A stretch of 48,753 bases of DNA from an uncultured Pseudomonadota bacterium (GTDB taxonomy: Bacteria; Bdellovibrionota_B; Oligoflexia; Oligoflexales; CAIYRB01). The DNA is taken from the NCBI GenBank assembly GCA_903928445.1, contig CAIYRB010000137.1, positions 1 through 48,753 on the forward strand, read 5' to 3'. Every line of letters begins with the position of its first letter. Position 1 is the first letter of the stretch. Below are positions 8,211-15,655 of the stretch, piece after piece. The notes beneath the pieces were generated by a model, which was given only the letters and a program-made list of their open reading frames with translations, was not told where the DNA came from and did not search any database. The translations under genes were made by a program, and so were the position numbers.

Positions 8211-8274
8211 GGTGATGGGTTCTCCCTTGAGCTTAAGGCCAAGGCTTGCGTGCCCTGGGCTCCTCTCGCCCAAT

Positions 8275-8290
8275 GGCAATGGAGGAGCCG
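8275..8290 (-). promoter_or_regulatory. weak sigma-54-like promoter for the 88-residue gene
   Basis: On the minus strand the sequence CGGCTCCTCCATTGCC keeps GG and GC ten bases apart, with GGC and TTGC partly matching the -24 and -12 elements. It lies about 65 bases upstream of ATG 8210. The -24 element is imperfect, so it is only a candidate. Confidence 0.25.
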
Positions 8291-8348
8291 GGCAGCGGAA
8301 GAAGCGTCGGCACCGATCGAAGTCCGGCTGATCCAAAGGCAAGCGCCC

Positions 8349-8374
8349 GTGCCATCTCCCCCGCGGGATGGCAC
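8349..8374. repeat. 8-bp perfect inverted repeat
   Basis: GTGCCATC and GATGGCAC face each other across 10 bases. The site lies upstream of the 88-residue gene and could be an operator. Confidence 0.6.
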
Positions 8375-8593
8375 CAGCTTGCGAGAAGCCGGGGTTTTTA
8401 CGAAGGACGGGGACTAGCGGCTGGCAATAGCAACGAGGAGAACCAATGCCATCGACGCCGTTCCTAACGATGCCGTGTAGCCCTACATGCCCCAGTAAGC
8501 CAAAATGACGGCGTCCAAGGTGCCGGCACCGACCGACTGACAAAGTTGATGAGCAAGTTGCTGCCTGCCTTCATGCCGAATTGTGGTCGGTGA

Positions 8594-8620
8594 GTTGCTT
8601 GGTTTCGGGCCATGAGCAAC
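8594..8620. promoter_or_regulatory. candidate activator site upstream of the sigma-54 promoter
   Basis: GTTGCT and AGCAAC form an inverted repeat with a 15-base spacer. A second partial dyad (GCAACC...GGTTCGC) overlaps it. The position, about 100-125 bases upstream of the sigma-54 promoter, is where NtrC-type activators usually bind. No binding evidence exists beyond the dyad and spacing. Confidence 0.35.
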
Positions 8621-8717
8621 CATTTTCGGTTCGCAAATCAGCTGAAATTCGCAGCGTGGCGCCGGACCGCTTTGATTTTTAGTAAAATTACTCGTGTTTT
8701 TTTGTGCTCGAGGAAGT

Positions 8718-8733
8718 TGGCACGACTCCTGCT
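8718..8733 (+). promoter_or_regulatory. sigma-54 (-24/-12) promoter of the transfer operon
   Basis: TGGCACGACTCCTGCT matches the sigma-54 consensus TGGCACG-N4-TTGCW with a single mismatch (C for the first T of TTGC). The invariant GG (8719-8720) and GC (8731-8732) are exactly ten bases apart. The preceding T and following A also fit the extended consensus. It lies about 60 bases upstream of the first small gene of the plus-strand conjugation cluster. The only sigma-54 activator in the window is at 1629-3110. Confidence 0.75.
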
Positions 8734-8792
8734 TAATGACCTTTGTAAACACTGAGGCACTTAAACCTCGGGCAATAAATTAGGAGGTGTTT

Positions 8793-9092
8793 ATGATCAT
8801 GCCAGGTCTATTGATCGCCGAAATGCAGTCGCCTTGGACTATTGCAAGCGCCTATCGGTGCAGGCATTGCGGAGGTGGTCCAGTGCAGATGATTGGGGGT
8901 AATTTGGGCACCAAATGCCTGAATTGCAGTAGCCACCGCGTCACCCAGCCGCTTTTTGATCTCCCTGTGCGCGAGATCTTCAAGACGGTCGGCGGCTGGT
9001 TTAAGCACTTTGGGCGGGTCCGCAAGGAGTGGCAGCAGGCACGCCGAGCGAAGGACGCGCTCTGTTTTAGCACGGACGGTATTTTCTCATGA
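8793..9092 (+). CDS. small zinc-ribbon-like protein
   Basis: A 99-residue protein with an excellent ribosome binding site (AGGAGG five bases before ATG 8793). Two Cys pairs, CRHC near residue 22 and CLNC near residue 43, form a likely zinc ribbon. The C-terminal half is basic (KHFGRVRKEWQQARRAKD). It is the first gene after the sigma-54 promoter and its end overlaps the next ORF (ATGA). A nucleic-acid or protein-binding role is plausible. No family is recognised. Confidence 0.6.
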   Translation: MIMPGLLIAEMQSPWTIASAYRCRHCGGGPVQMIGGNLGTKCLNCSSHRVTQPLFDLPVREIFKTVGGWFKHFGRVRKEWQQARRAKDALCFSTDGIFS

Positions 9093-9235
9093 CCAGACGT
9101 CTATATGTCCAAAACCTCAAGGCAGCCATTTGTGACTGGGTCGGCAGCATTCCCGAAAAGGAGCTATTGCGAAATGTCGAGCTGATCAGGCGTATCGAAC
9201 GATTGCTCAAGACCATGCGTTACCTAAACACGTAA
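9089..9235 (+). CDS. 48-residue small protein
   Basis: This short gene starts at ATG 9089, overlapping the stop of the zinc-ribbon gene (ATGA), and ends at 9235. The product is basic and helical (LLRNVELIRRIERLLKTMR). Translational coupling and operon position support it. The function is unknown; it is below the usual length threshold for gene callers. Confidence 0.5.
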   Translation: MTRRLYVQNLKAAICDWVGSIPEKELLRNVELIRRIERLLKTMRYLNT

Positions 9236-9246
9236 ACGGAGGCCTT

Positions 9247-9435
9247 ATGCGACTAATAGACGCTCTTTTGCAAACTGAACGTGAATTTATGGAAGCACTC
9301 AGTGCATTGTCCATCGACGCAGCTGTCCGAAATCCGGAGCTGCGGCAAAAAACCCGCCGGGTGAACCGGCTCATAGCCGAGATCGCGGTCATCCGGAGAA
9401 CCCTGGCTAAAGGCCATGCGCATCTTTTGGCGTAA
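9247..9435 (+). CDS. 62-residue helical small protein
   Basis: It starts at ATG 9247 after ACGGAGG and encodes a charged helical peptide (RQKTRRVNRLIAEIAVIRR). The spacing of 11 bases from the previous small gene fits one operon. Its composition resembles small DNA- or protein-binding adaptors. No family is recognised. Confidence 0.5.
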   Translation: MRLIDALLQTEREFMEALSALSIDAAVRNPELRQKTRRVNRLIAEIAVIRRTLAKGHAHLLA

Positions 9436-9447
9436 GGAGAAGTCACT

Positions 9448-9564
9448 ATGGACCACGTCGTCCACTCAGAAATCATAGCACCGCTCATCTTTGTCCTAGG
9501 TCTTTTAGTGCTGGTGATCCGGAGCAGACCGAAGCCACCGACTGCTCCGCCGTCTTTTTCGTGA
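9448..9564 (+). CDS. 38-residue single-pass membrane protein
   Basis: A very short gene with AAGGAG before ATG 9448. The product has a short polar start, one transmembrane segment (IIAPLIFVLGLLVLVI) and a basic, Pro-rich tail (RSRPKPPTAPPS), placing the tail in the cytoplasm. The strong ribosome binding site and clean topology favour a real gene. A role in the mating apparatus is possible from context only. Confidence 0.5.
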   Translation: MDHVVHSEIIAPLIFVLGLLVLVIRSRPKPPTAPPSFS

Positions 9565-9627
9565 ATAAGTTCGACGCATTTAAACAGAAATGTGCCCACA
9601 CGTGTGGCTTTAGCAGCCGGAGGATTT

Positions 9628-9828
9628 ATGCAACAGTTGATCATGTGTTGGAAATCGCTGGTTGCGAGGAGTTTGATGCTCGCGGCTCTAGCAGCCGGGC
9701 GTGGCGAACGCATGACGGCGGTGGCGGCGACTCGGTGCAGCCGACAACCGATCGGGCAGCGTCGCGGCTCAGGACTTGAGTGGCCGGATGCTCAAACGAG
9801 TCAGGTTCCGTATTTTTCGGTGGTGTAG
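9628..9828 (+). CDS. possible 66-residue protein with signal-like N terminus
   Basis: ATG 9628 is preceded by GGAGG at ideal spacing. The first 30 residues look like a weak signal or membrane segment (SLVARSLMLAALAAG), followed by a basic region. An alternative plus-strand frame, 9561-9779 (GTG start coupled to the previous stop), covers the same DNA. Only one of the two is likely to be real; the ribosome binding site favours this one. The function is unknown. Confidence 0.35.
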   Translation: MQQLIMCWKSLVARSLMLAALAAGRGERMTAVAATRCSRQPIGQRRGSGLEWPDAQTSQVPYFSVV

Positions 9829-10124
9829 CACACAGTGCGCGCTACACCTTCACAGCCGATCCTACGGTGCTTCTCTCGGATGAAGTCCATAGCGAGCATT
9901 CCTTCACCATCACCGGAGCCGTAGCGCAGTTCGTGGCGGGCACAATCGCGGCATTTGCTGAGTGACTCATTCTTCAGCTCCCATGAGCTTCGGCCCACTC
10001 ATAGCCGTGGCGGCAAGGCTTATTGGGAGTTTCGACCAATTTGGCGACTTAAGTTGCGACGAATGCGGCAAGTCTGCCGCTACGGCTTCGCCTCGAAATT
10101 TTCGACGAAAAAGGAGAGAGACCT
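9829..10124. other. unresolved stretch before traU
   Basis: Several overlapping frames are open on both strands. One is a minus-strand frame at 9801-9998 with a CRDC motif and later Cys residues, which might be a small zinc protein; another is a plus-strand frame from 9780 to 9965. None has a good ribosome binding site, so I do not call a gene. It could also hold a decayed gene between the small-ORF cluster and traU. Confidence 0.4.
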
Positions 10125-11387
10125 ATGAGTCAAGCCAAGACCAGACAAAATCTAATCGCCGCGTTAATAGCAGTTTTTATCGCCGCTCCTGCCTTAGCTA
10201 TATCGACCGCCGAACCCTTAAATGGTTGCACCTATTATAAGCCAAGACTCCTGCCCGGCTTTCGTGGCTGCGCCGAATTCTCGGCGGTACGCGGCCGCCA
10301 GGGTTGCCAAAAGGTCAAAGGCGTCTGCCCGAATTGCGTGCGCTATCTTGGCGATGACGTGCAGATGTGGCTGCCCGATTACTTTATTGAAGTGACGAGG
10401 CACGTTGGACGTAGCATCTTCGCGGAAAGCTTAGACAGCGGCGCGCTTGCAGCACAACTTGCCCTTGGGGTTAAATGGTGGGAACTCTCCACGCATGCCC
10501 CTGTGCTCCCTGGCGCCTCCAACGGCATGCAGTCGCCGCATGCTGCGAGCAGCTTCTGGCACGCGCGCATTCTTACGGTCCCTTACGGCGCAGAGGCGAG
10601 CAACTTTCCGCCGCTTTCAAGCAGTAAGGGTAGCGGCCTGCCGATCTGCTTTTCGGCGCTCTCGGAGTTTCTTCCCGCGCAGTGGAATTTTAACGTTGCA
10701 GATGCGCCCTACGCGATCGCTTGGGCGCAGGTAGGTGCCCCACTTTGTCTCTCAATTGTAGGCGGAGCTGTCGCCGCTGGCGCCGGTGAAGCCAAGCGCC
10801 GGGTCCGTAAGATTGCCGGCGGTGTCGGCTCTATGCCGACTGGCCCGGTAGACAGTTCGTGCGCCAATCCTGTAGGAGCTGCCGAGGCCATGGTTAAGGA
10901 CGCCCAACCCTCGGCCGACACTTTGGCTCCGCTGTCTGGCGACCTCACCGCTCTTTGCATGGGAACCTGGGGCAACCTCGTGCCGCGCACGGGCTGGATC
11001 GGCAGTGATGATCCCTACATGTCGGCTCTGGCTGCTGCCTACAAGTTTCAATCGCTCGCTGGCGACATGCACCTAAACGCCAGCCTTAAACTGCTGGCTG
11101 ATGACAAGTGGCAGATCGTCTACCCGCCACGTCCGGGGAGTGCTTGCTTTCGTCCCGGCTCACCGCTTGCCGACATTGTGGGTATGGGTGGTGATGATCC
11201 GTTCGCCCGTGCCAGCGACGAGATCACCCCAGCCGGCTCGCTCAAGGGCCACACCTACGTCCTTGCCGTCTGGCGACGTCGCAACTCGTGCGAGGAGCCG
11301 CTTGAGGCAGTAGGCGGCTGGACGGCCGTCTACCAGGCCAATTTTGTCAAAAACCAAGGCCTATGCCAGGCCGTGCCCTCACTTTAA
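10125..11387 (+). CDS. traU: TraU-like conjugation protein
   Basis: A 420-residue exported protein with a signal peptide (LIAALIAVFIAAPALA) and a clear AGGAGAG ribosome binding site. It is Cys-rich, with early CxxC (CPNC) and a later block CMGTWGNLVPRTGW. That block resembles the TraU family of F-type and ICE transfer systems, whose members are periplasmic and needed for pilus assembly or DNA transfer. It is longer than F TraU (about 330 residues), mainly from an Ala/Gly-rich insert near 215-260. It is the first large gene of the transfer cluster and lies 14 bases before the ATPase start. The family call rests on motif memory and context. Confidence 0.6.
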   Translation: MSQAKTRQNLIAALIAVFIAAPALAISTAEPLNGCTYYKPRLLPGFRGCAEFSAVRGRQGCQKVKGVCPNCVRYLGDDVQMWLPDYFIEVTRHVGRSIFAESLDSGALAAQLALGVKWWELSTHAPVLPGASNGMQSPHAASSFWHARILTVPYGAEASNFPPLSSSKGSGLPICFSALSEFLPAQWNFNVADAPYAIAWAQVGAPLCLSIVGGAVAAGAGEAKRRVRKIAGGVGSMPTGPVDSSCANPVGAAEAMVKDAQPSADTLAPLSGDLTALCMGTWGNLVPRTGWIGSDDPYMSALAAAYKFQSLAGDMHLNASLKLLADDKWQIVYPPRPGSACFRPGSPLADIVGMGGDDPFARASDEITPAGSLKGHTYVLAVWRRRNSCEEPLEAVGGWTAVYQANFVKNQGLCQAVPSL

Positions 11388-11401
11388 TACGGGAGAACAA
11401 T

Positions 11402-12535
11402 ATGGTCATCGCAACCAACGAGCAAAACTTGAGTGCCAAGGCGTCACCCTTTGAATCAAACTTTCTCCACCTCCTTTGTCTTGCAGCCGAACAAAACGCC
11501 AGTGACCTGCACCTAGACCCGATGGACGGTGCTGTGCGTGTTCGTATCCGGGTCGATGGGACGCTGCGGGTTCTGCAGTGGATCAAAGGTGCGACCTATG
11601 CTGGCCGCTTTTTTCATGAGGCAAAAAAGGTCTGCGGCTTTGATATGGGTCTTATCAGCGTACCCCAGGACCGTCGTCTGCGCGCCGAGGTTGTCCCCTA
11701 CGATTTGCGCGCCAGCCTGATCCCAACGCTTTACGGCGAAAAGATCGTGTTGCGGCTTCTCCAGCGCGGTAAACAGTTTTCTCTTGAAACCTACGCTATG
11801 CCAAAAGACGCCAAAGTCGACCTGCGCCGCGCTTTACAGCGGCCGCAAGGGCTCATCTTGCTCAGCGGCCCGACTGGCGGCGGCAAGACGACCCTGCTCT
11901 ACTCGGCTCTTGCCGCCATCAATGCCGAGGAGCTTAACGTCCACACCTTGGAAGACCCGGTGGAGTACGACCTGCCAGGGGTGATACAGACGTCGATTTC
12001 GCCAGGCGAAATGAGTTTTGCTGGGGCGCTGCGGGCACTCATGCGCCAAGACCCCGACGTGATCATGGTCGGCGAAATCCGCGACGAAGAGACGGCGCTC
12101 GCAGCGGTTCACGCGGCCGCCACCGGTCACCTGGTGCTCTCTACGATCCATGCAAACTCGGCTTGCTCAAGCATCAACCGACTGGAGGACTTGGGGCTTA
12201 GCTACGAGCAGGTCAGTGCGAACCTACTCTTTGCGTCGGCGCAGCGCCTGTTCCCGCGCAACTGTCCGGACTGCGTCCAGCCAGACGAGGCCAACCAACA
12301 TCTGGTCTACAACACCTTCCGCGATTCGCTGATACCAGTCCGTTCGGTCGGCTGCAAAGTCTGTGGCCATACGGGCGTTCGTGGCCGGGCCCTTGTCTTT
12401 GAATACCTCACCTTTGTTCGAAGCCCGAACACAGGCAATCGTGAGGCACAGCCGCACGGGAGCCTTAAGGGCCAGGCCCTTGAATACCTAAGAAAAGGAG
12501 TGATCAATGCTGAGCACGCTTGCTCTCTTGAGTAA
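11402..12535 (+). CDS. GspE/PilB-type secretion ATPase
   Basis: This 377-residue cytoplasmic ATPase has the full GspE/PilB/PilT layout. The N-terminal domain carries ASDLHLDP near 33-40, Walker A is GPTGGGKT at 156-163, and the Asp box is LEDPVEY near 183. Walker B IMVGEIRDEE sits near 221, the His box is TGHLVLSTIHAN, and a zinc tetracysteine (CPDC...CKVCG) closes the domain. ATG 11402 has a good upstream GGGAGA and avoids the traU overlap seen with an earlier ATG. F-type systems normally lack a VirB11/GspE ATPase, so its place between traU and the thioredoxin gene is unusual. It may power pilus extension, retraction or substrate handling. Confidence 0.88.
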   Translation: MVIATNEQNLSAKASPFESNFLHLLCLAAEQNASDLHLDPMDGAVRVRIRVDGTLRVLQWIKGATYAGRFFHEAKKVCGFDMGLISVPQDRRLRAEVVPYDLRASLIPTLYGEKIVLRLLQRGKQFSLETYAMPKDAKVDLRRALQRPQGLILLSGPTGGGKTTLLYSALAAINAEELNVHTLEDPVEYDLPGVIQTSISPGEMSFAGALRALMRQDPDVIMVGEIRDEETALAAVHAAATGHLVLSTIHANSACSSINRLEDLGLSYEQVSANLLFASAQRLFPRNCPDCVQPDEANQHLVYNTFRDSLIPVRSVGCKVCGHTGVRGRALVFEYLTFVRSPNTGNREAQPHGSLKGQALEYLRKGVINAEHACSLE

Positions 12536-13304
12536 TCTTGTCCTGGCGCAAGGGGCCTATGCCCAAGTGGGTTCTCAGGGACTCTTCGGCTTCTTTGACG
12601 GCCGGGATATCGACTACTGGGGCGAAGGCCGCCAAGTAAAAGATGGACTTAAACTGGAGGCCGCCATGCCCCACGGCGACGCAGCCCCTTACTCGGGTTC
12701 AACCGTCGTTAGGGCCGGTGACAGCCAGCCATTTTCCTGGGACGCCTACCAGAGCCCGCAGTCACCTGAGTTTTGGGACGACGGTGGCGACTGGATTCCG
12801 CCGCGGCCTTTTCGCGAGGCTGTGGCCGCGCCGAACTCGGAGAATATCGCAAAATATCTTGCGTGGCAGGGGCGCAAGGCCGAGGTGTTAGGGACGTTCC
12901 AAGCCGCCTTAAACCAGCGTGCTGCGGTTTTGTTACCCAAGGAACCGCAGAAACCAGCCGCCGCCGCGCCAGTGCTAGACGTCCCTTGGTCGGAAGTGAA
13001 GATCGCCTACTTCTACCAAACATCGTGCCCGCACTGCCTGGAGTCGCGCGAAAGCATTGAAGCGGCGCGTCGGCTCGGAGCACAGGTGACCTTTATCCAG
13101 TTGGACCACCAAAGCTCGCCGCCTATGCACACGCCCTCGGTGCCTTACAGCAAGGAGTGGGCGGAAACCTTCCACGTCGCCGCCACCCCGACTTGGATTC
13201 TCAGCTGGCGCGGTAAAACGCTCAAGCACACCGGAGCCTTGAATCTCAGCGAACTCGGTCAGATGACCTCACATTTAACCACCTTGGAGAACCAACATGA
13301 ATAA
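12507..13304 (+). CDS. traF: TraF/TrbB-like periplasmic thioredoxin-fold protein
   Basis: A 265-residue exported protein with a short signal peptide (LALLSNLVLAQGAYA). The C-terminal half is a thioredoxin fold with CPHC at 174-177 (FYQTSCPHCLES) and a cis-Pro loop (AATPTW), so it should catalyse or assist disulfide formation. F-type TraF and TrbB proteins do this for Cys-rich periplasmic transfer proteins, and Cys-rich TraU- and TraH-like proteins are present here. AAGGAG precedes ATG 12507 inside the ATPase gene, giving a 29-base overlap. Confidence 0.82.
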   Translation: MLSTLALLSNLVLAQGAYAQVGSQGLFGFFDGRDIDYWGEGRQVKDGLKLEAAMPHGDAAPYSGSTVVRAGDSQPFSWDAYQSPQSPEFWDDGGDWIPPRPFREAVAAPNSENIAKYLAWQGRKAEVLGTFQAALNQRAAVLLPKEPQKPAAAAPVLDVPWSEVKIAYFYQTSCPHCLESRESIEAARRLGAQVTFIQLDHQSSPPMHTPSVPYSKEWAETFHVAATPTWILSWRGKTLKHTGALNLSELGQMTSHLTTLENQHE

Positions 13305-13713
13305 CTCGTGCATTCGTACTCGTTTCGCTACCAACGTTTACCGTCTAACTGCTGTAGTCACCAAGCATGTAAACAATATTTTTAGCTACTGCTCGTTTGG
13401 CAGGCTGGCACTCCTGGTCTTTGCCGTCACGGTCTTCCTCTTGATCTCCGCGATCGCTCTGGCTGACGGCGTCAGCATCGGTGGTCAGGATGCCAGCGGC
13501 CAGATGAAGGACGTCCAAACGCTCGTGACGACGCTGCAAAATATTGGCTTTCACTGGGTCGCTCCCCTGCTCGGTGGCGGACTTGCGATCTTCGGCATCC
13601 TGCAGATTGCCACGCGGCGTATCGGCATGGGGATTTTGGCCTTGGCTGGTGGGGGTGCTTTGTTCGCCGTTGAGCGGATCGCCATTTCTCTTTCCCATAT
13701 CGCCGGCAACTAA
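13297..13713 (+). CDS. traA: TraA/TrbC/VirB2-type prepilin
   Basis: A 138-residue protein with a long leader like F TraA (about 56 residues ending SAIALA, likely cleavage before DG). The mature form of about 82 residues has two hydrophobic segments separated by a short basic loop (VAPLLGGGLAIFGILQIA, RRIGMGILALAGGGALFAV), the usual pilin topology. It starts within the end of the thioredoxin gene. It is the probable major conjugative pilus subunit. The long N-terminal extension before the signal is typical of F-like, not P-like, pilins. Confidence 0.75.
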   Translation: MNNSCIRTRFATNVYRLTAVVTKHVNNIFSYCSFGRLALLVFAVTVFLLISAIALADGVSIGGQDASGQMKDVQTLVTTLQNIGFHWVAPLLGGGLAIFGILQIATRRIGMGILALAGGGALFAVERIAISLSHIAGN

Positions 13714-13725
13714 GGAGGAGTCGTC

Positions 13726-14058
13726 ATGATGGAGTGGATGGAAAAATATCGTGAGGCGCCGCGTGAGGCGACCTCCCTCACCATTGATAAGCCGATGCTA
13801 CTTTTTTTCGGCCTGACCATCGTCGAGTTCGCCGCCGCTCCCATTGTCTTTTTCGCTGTCATGATTCTTTGGAACTCGAACCTGGCGCTGGCCTTTGGTT
13901 TAGTTGGTGGCGCGTTGCTCTCGTGGTCCACTCGCGAGTGTCGGCGCCGCTTGCCACCGAGGTTTCTGCAGCACTGGAGTTGGTCGGTGGGGCTGCAATC
14001 AATCGACGGCGTGCCAAAGCTCTTTCGCCGACGCCGGCACAAACTCTTTGGACCTTGA
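13726..14058 (+). CDS. traL: TraL-like inner-membrane protein
   Basis: A 110-residue protein with AAGGAGG before ATG 13726. Two central transmembrane segments (about 26-50 and 53-67) are followed by a very basic C terminus (RRRLPPRF, FRRRRHK). Size, topology and position between pilin and TraE match TraL, a VirB3-like component of pilus assembly. Sequence similarity is weak, as usual for this family. Confidence 0.7.
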   Translation: MMEWMEKYREAPREATSLTIDKPMLLFFGLTIVEFAAAPIVFFAVMILWNSNLALAFGLVGGALLSWSTRECRRRLPPRFLQHWSWSVGLQSIDGVPKLFRRRRHKLFGP

Positions 14059-14069
14059 AAGGAGAAGCT

Positions 14070-14840
14070 ATGACGACTGCTGTTTCAAAATTTAACAAAA
14101 CACTAGGGCGTCTCAAGGCCTCGCTAGCCTTGGATGCACCACCCGAGGCGTCAAACGGTATTTTACCGCCTTTCTACGAGATCAACGCAGCCCTTGCGGC
14201 GAGAGCCAGGACCTGGAGGGCAGTATTTTTTGCGACGAGCGCCGTTCTCAGTCTGGTCATCGTCCTGCAGCAGCGCGTTATCTTCCACAAGCTTTTTCAA
14301 AAGATGAACGAGCAACTGGTGATTGTTCCAGGTAGCCCAGAGTTTTTCCGGGTAAGACCTGGGCAAATTCCTGACGAGTCGGTCTTTCTCTTTGCAGAGT
14401 ATGTGGCAGCCAATCTCGGCACGTTCTCGTATCGCAACGTCAAATACCACTTTAGCAAGCTCACCGAGTACATGACGCCGGTTGCTAGAGCCAGATTCGA
14501 AGCCAAATTTGAGCAAAACGAAAAAGACTGGACGCTGCGCAAGGTCGATCAGACGTTTTCCTACGAGCCAGTTCGCCACTTTGATCTGATCACAGATGAG
14601 CACGGTCAAAAGTATGTCGCAACCGTCGAAGGTACCAGATCCAAGTACGTCGAGGGGCACGTCTTTAGCGAAACGCGCGATGTGCTGGTCCTACAGTTTC
14701 GCTCGCGCGGCAATCTCACCACCGACCATCCATTTATTTTTGAAATCGAAGACCTGGAATGGATGACACCCGAACAATTTCAGGCGCTCAAGGCTGCCGG
14801 GAGCCTCGGCAGTAGCGCTAAAAAAGGAGGAAGTCTATGA
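14070..14840 (+). CDS. traE: TraE-like (VirB8-related) core component
   Basis: The start chosen is ATG 14070, which follows AAAGGAG; an earlier in-frame ATG lies inside traL and is unlikely. The 256-residue product has a cytoplasmic N terminus, one transmembrane helix (AVFFATSAVLSLVIVLQQ, about 50-67) and a periplasmic domain, as in TraE/VirB8 proteins. F TraE is shorter (188 residues); the extra length is at both ends. It overlaps the traK start (ATGA) and is part of the inner-membrane platform. Confidence 0.75.
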   Translation: MTTAVSKFNKTLGRLKASLALDAPPEASNGILPPFYEINAALAARARTWRAVFFATSAVLSLVIVLQQRVIFHKLFQKMNEQLVIVPGSPEFFRVRPGQIPDESVFLFAEYVAANLGTFSYRNVKYHFSKLTEYMTPVARARFEAKFEQNEKDWTLRKVDQTFSYEPVRHFDLITDEHGQKYVATVEGTRSKYVEGHVFSETRDVLVLQFRSRGNLTTDHPFIFEIEDLEWMTPEQFQALKAAGSLGSSAKKGGSL

Positions 14841-15655
14841 AGGCACTAAACATTAGTTTGATGGTGATCGGACTTGCAGTGTCCGCGGCCGCTAAAGGCG
14901 CGGTCGTGATCGCTGTACCCAATCAGGAAACGCAGATTGCGGTCAATGCTGAGCTGGGGAGCATCTTGCAACTCCCCTCCCCCGTTAAGACCATTACGCC
15001 GTCGCAGTATTTCTCCATTCAAGACGTGGGTGCCCCGGCCGAAGGCGGCAGCAAGACCGACGTGCGCGCCTTCCAGGTAAAACCGGTGCCAGGAGCGCAG
15101 AGCGAGTCGGTGACCTTTGTCTTGGCCAGCGGCCGGGCGCTGGCTCTGCGGTTGATGGTGACGGCGGGGGGAGAAAAATTCTACGACATCCAGGTCGATA
15201 CTGTGACTCGTCGCTATGGCAGCAAGTTTCTCGCGGCCGAGATGGCCATGATGCGCTCGATGCTTGTTGATGAAGTTGGGGGCTTTGCGCGCGAGCTTAC
15301 CGACGAGAAGGTTGATACGGAGTTCCCGGATCTGGTCTTTAGGCTGTCACGGGTTTATGCGGCGACAGATCTTGTGGGCTACGTCTTCAAGGTCAAAAAT
15401 ACCGGCCGTAACACCCTCGAACTAAACCTGTCGGCCCTTGCCCTGGGTCGGCCAAGCCGCGCGGCACTGGCGCAAAGCGACAAACTCCACCTGGAGGCAT
15501 GTCCGCTTTTGGGCGCACCTACCGAGGCCTGTCAGACCGCCATTCGGCTGGTTATTCGCGGTCCTAAACCGGTTCGTCCCGTCTTTGGCGCCCTAGGGAG
15601 CGGGGCGCCCCCCTTTGCCAAGGCTGGCTCACCTAGCACAGGAGATCTCAAATGA
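14837..15655 (+). CDS. traK: TraK-like (VirB9-related) secretin component
   Basis: A 272-residue exported protein with a signal peptide (MVIGLAVSAAAKGA). The body is beta-rich, with early block PNQETQIAVNAELGSIL and a later DIQVDTVTRRY, as in TraK/VirB9 proteins that form the outer part of the transfer channel with TraV and TraB. AAAGGAGG precedes ATG 14837. Its stop overlaps traB (ATGA). Gene order traE-traK-traB-traV matches F. Confidence 0.8.
   Translation: MKALNISLMVIGLAVSAAAKGAVVIAVPNQETQIAVNAELGSILQLPSPVKTITPSQYFSIQDVGAPAEGGSKTDVRAFQVKPVPGAQSESVTFVLASGRALALRLMVTAGGEKFYDIQVDTVTRRYGSKFLAAEMAMMRSMLVDEVGGFARELTDEKVDTEFPDLVFRLSRVYAATDLVGYVFKVKNTGRNTLELNLSALALGRPSRAALAQSDKLHLEACPLLGAPTEACQTAIRLVIRGPKPVRPVFGALGSGAPPFAKAGSPSTGDLK

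Larger units (their letters stand above)
8211..8792. other. divergent control region between the small membrane protein and the transfer operon
   Basis: Roughly 580 bases with no supported gene. It holds an 8-bp perfect inverted repeat (8349-8374), a 12-base palindrome GGTGCCGGCACC (8519-8530), an inverted repeat around 8594-8620 and the sigma-54 promoter at 8718. The density of dyads fits a regulated divergent promoter region. Confidence 0.55.

Noticed and set aside
8719..8732. Possible CRISPR or tandem repeats in the control region
   Set aside because: No regularly spaced repeats are present anywhere in the window; only single dyads and two-copy repeats were found.
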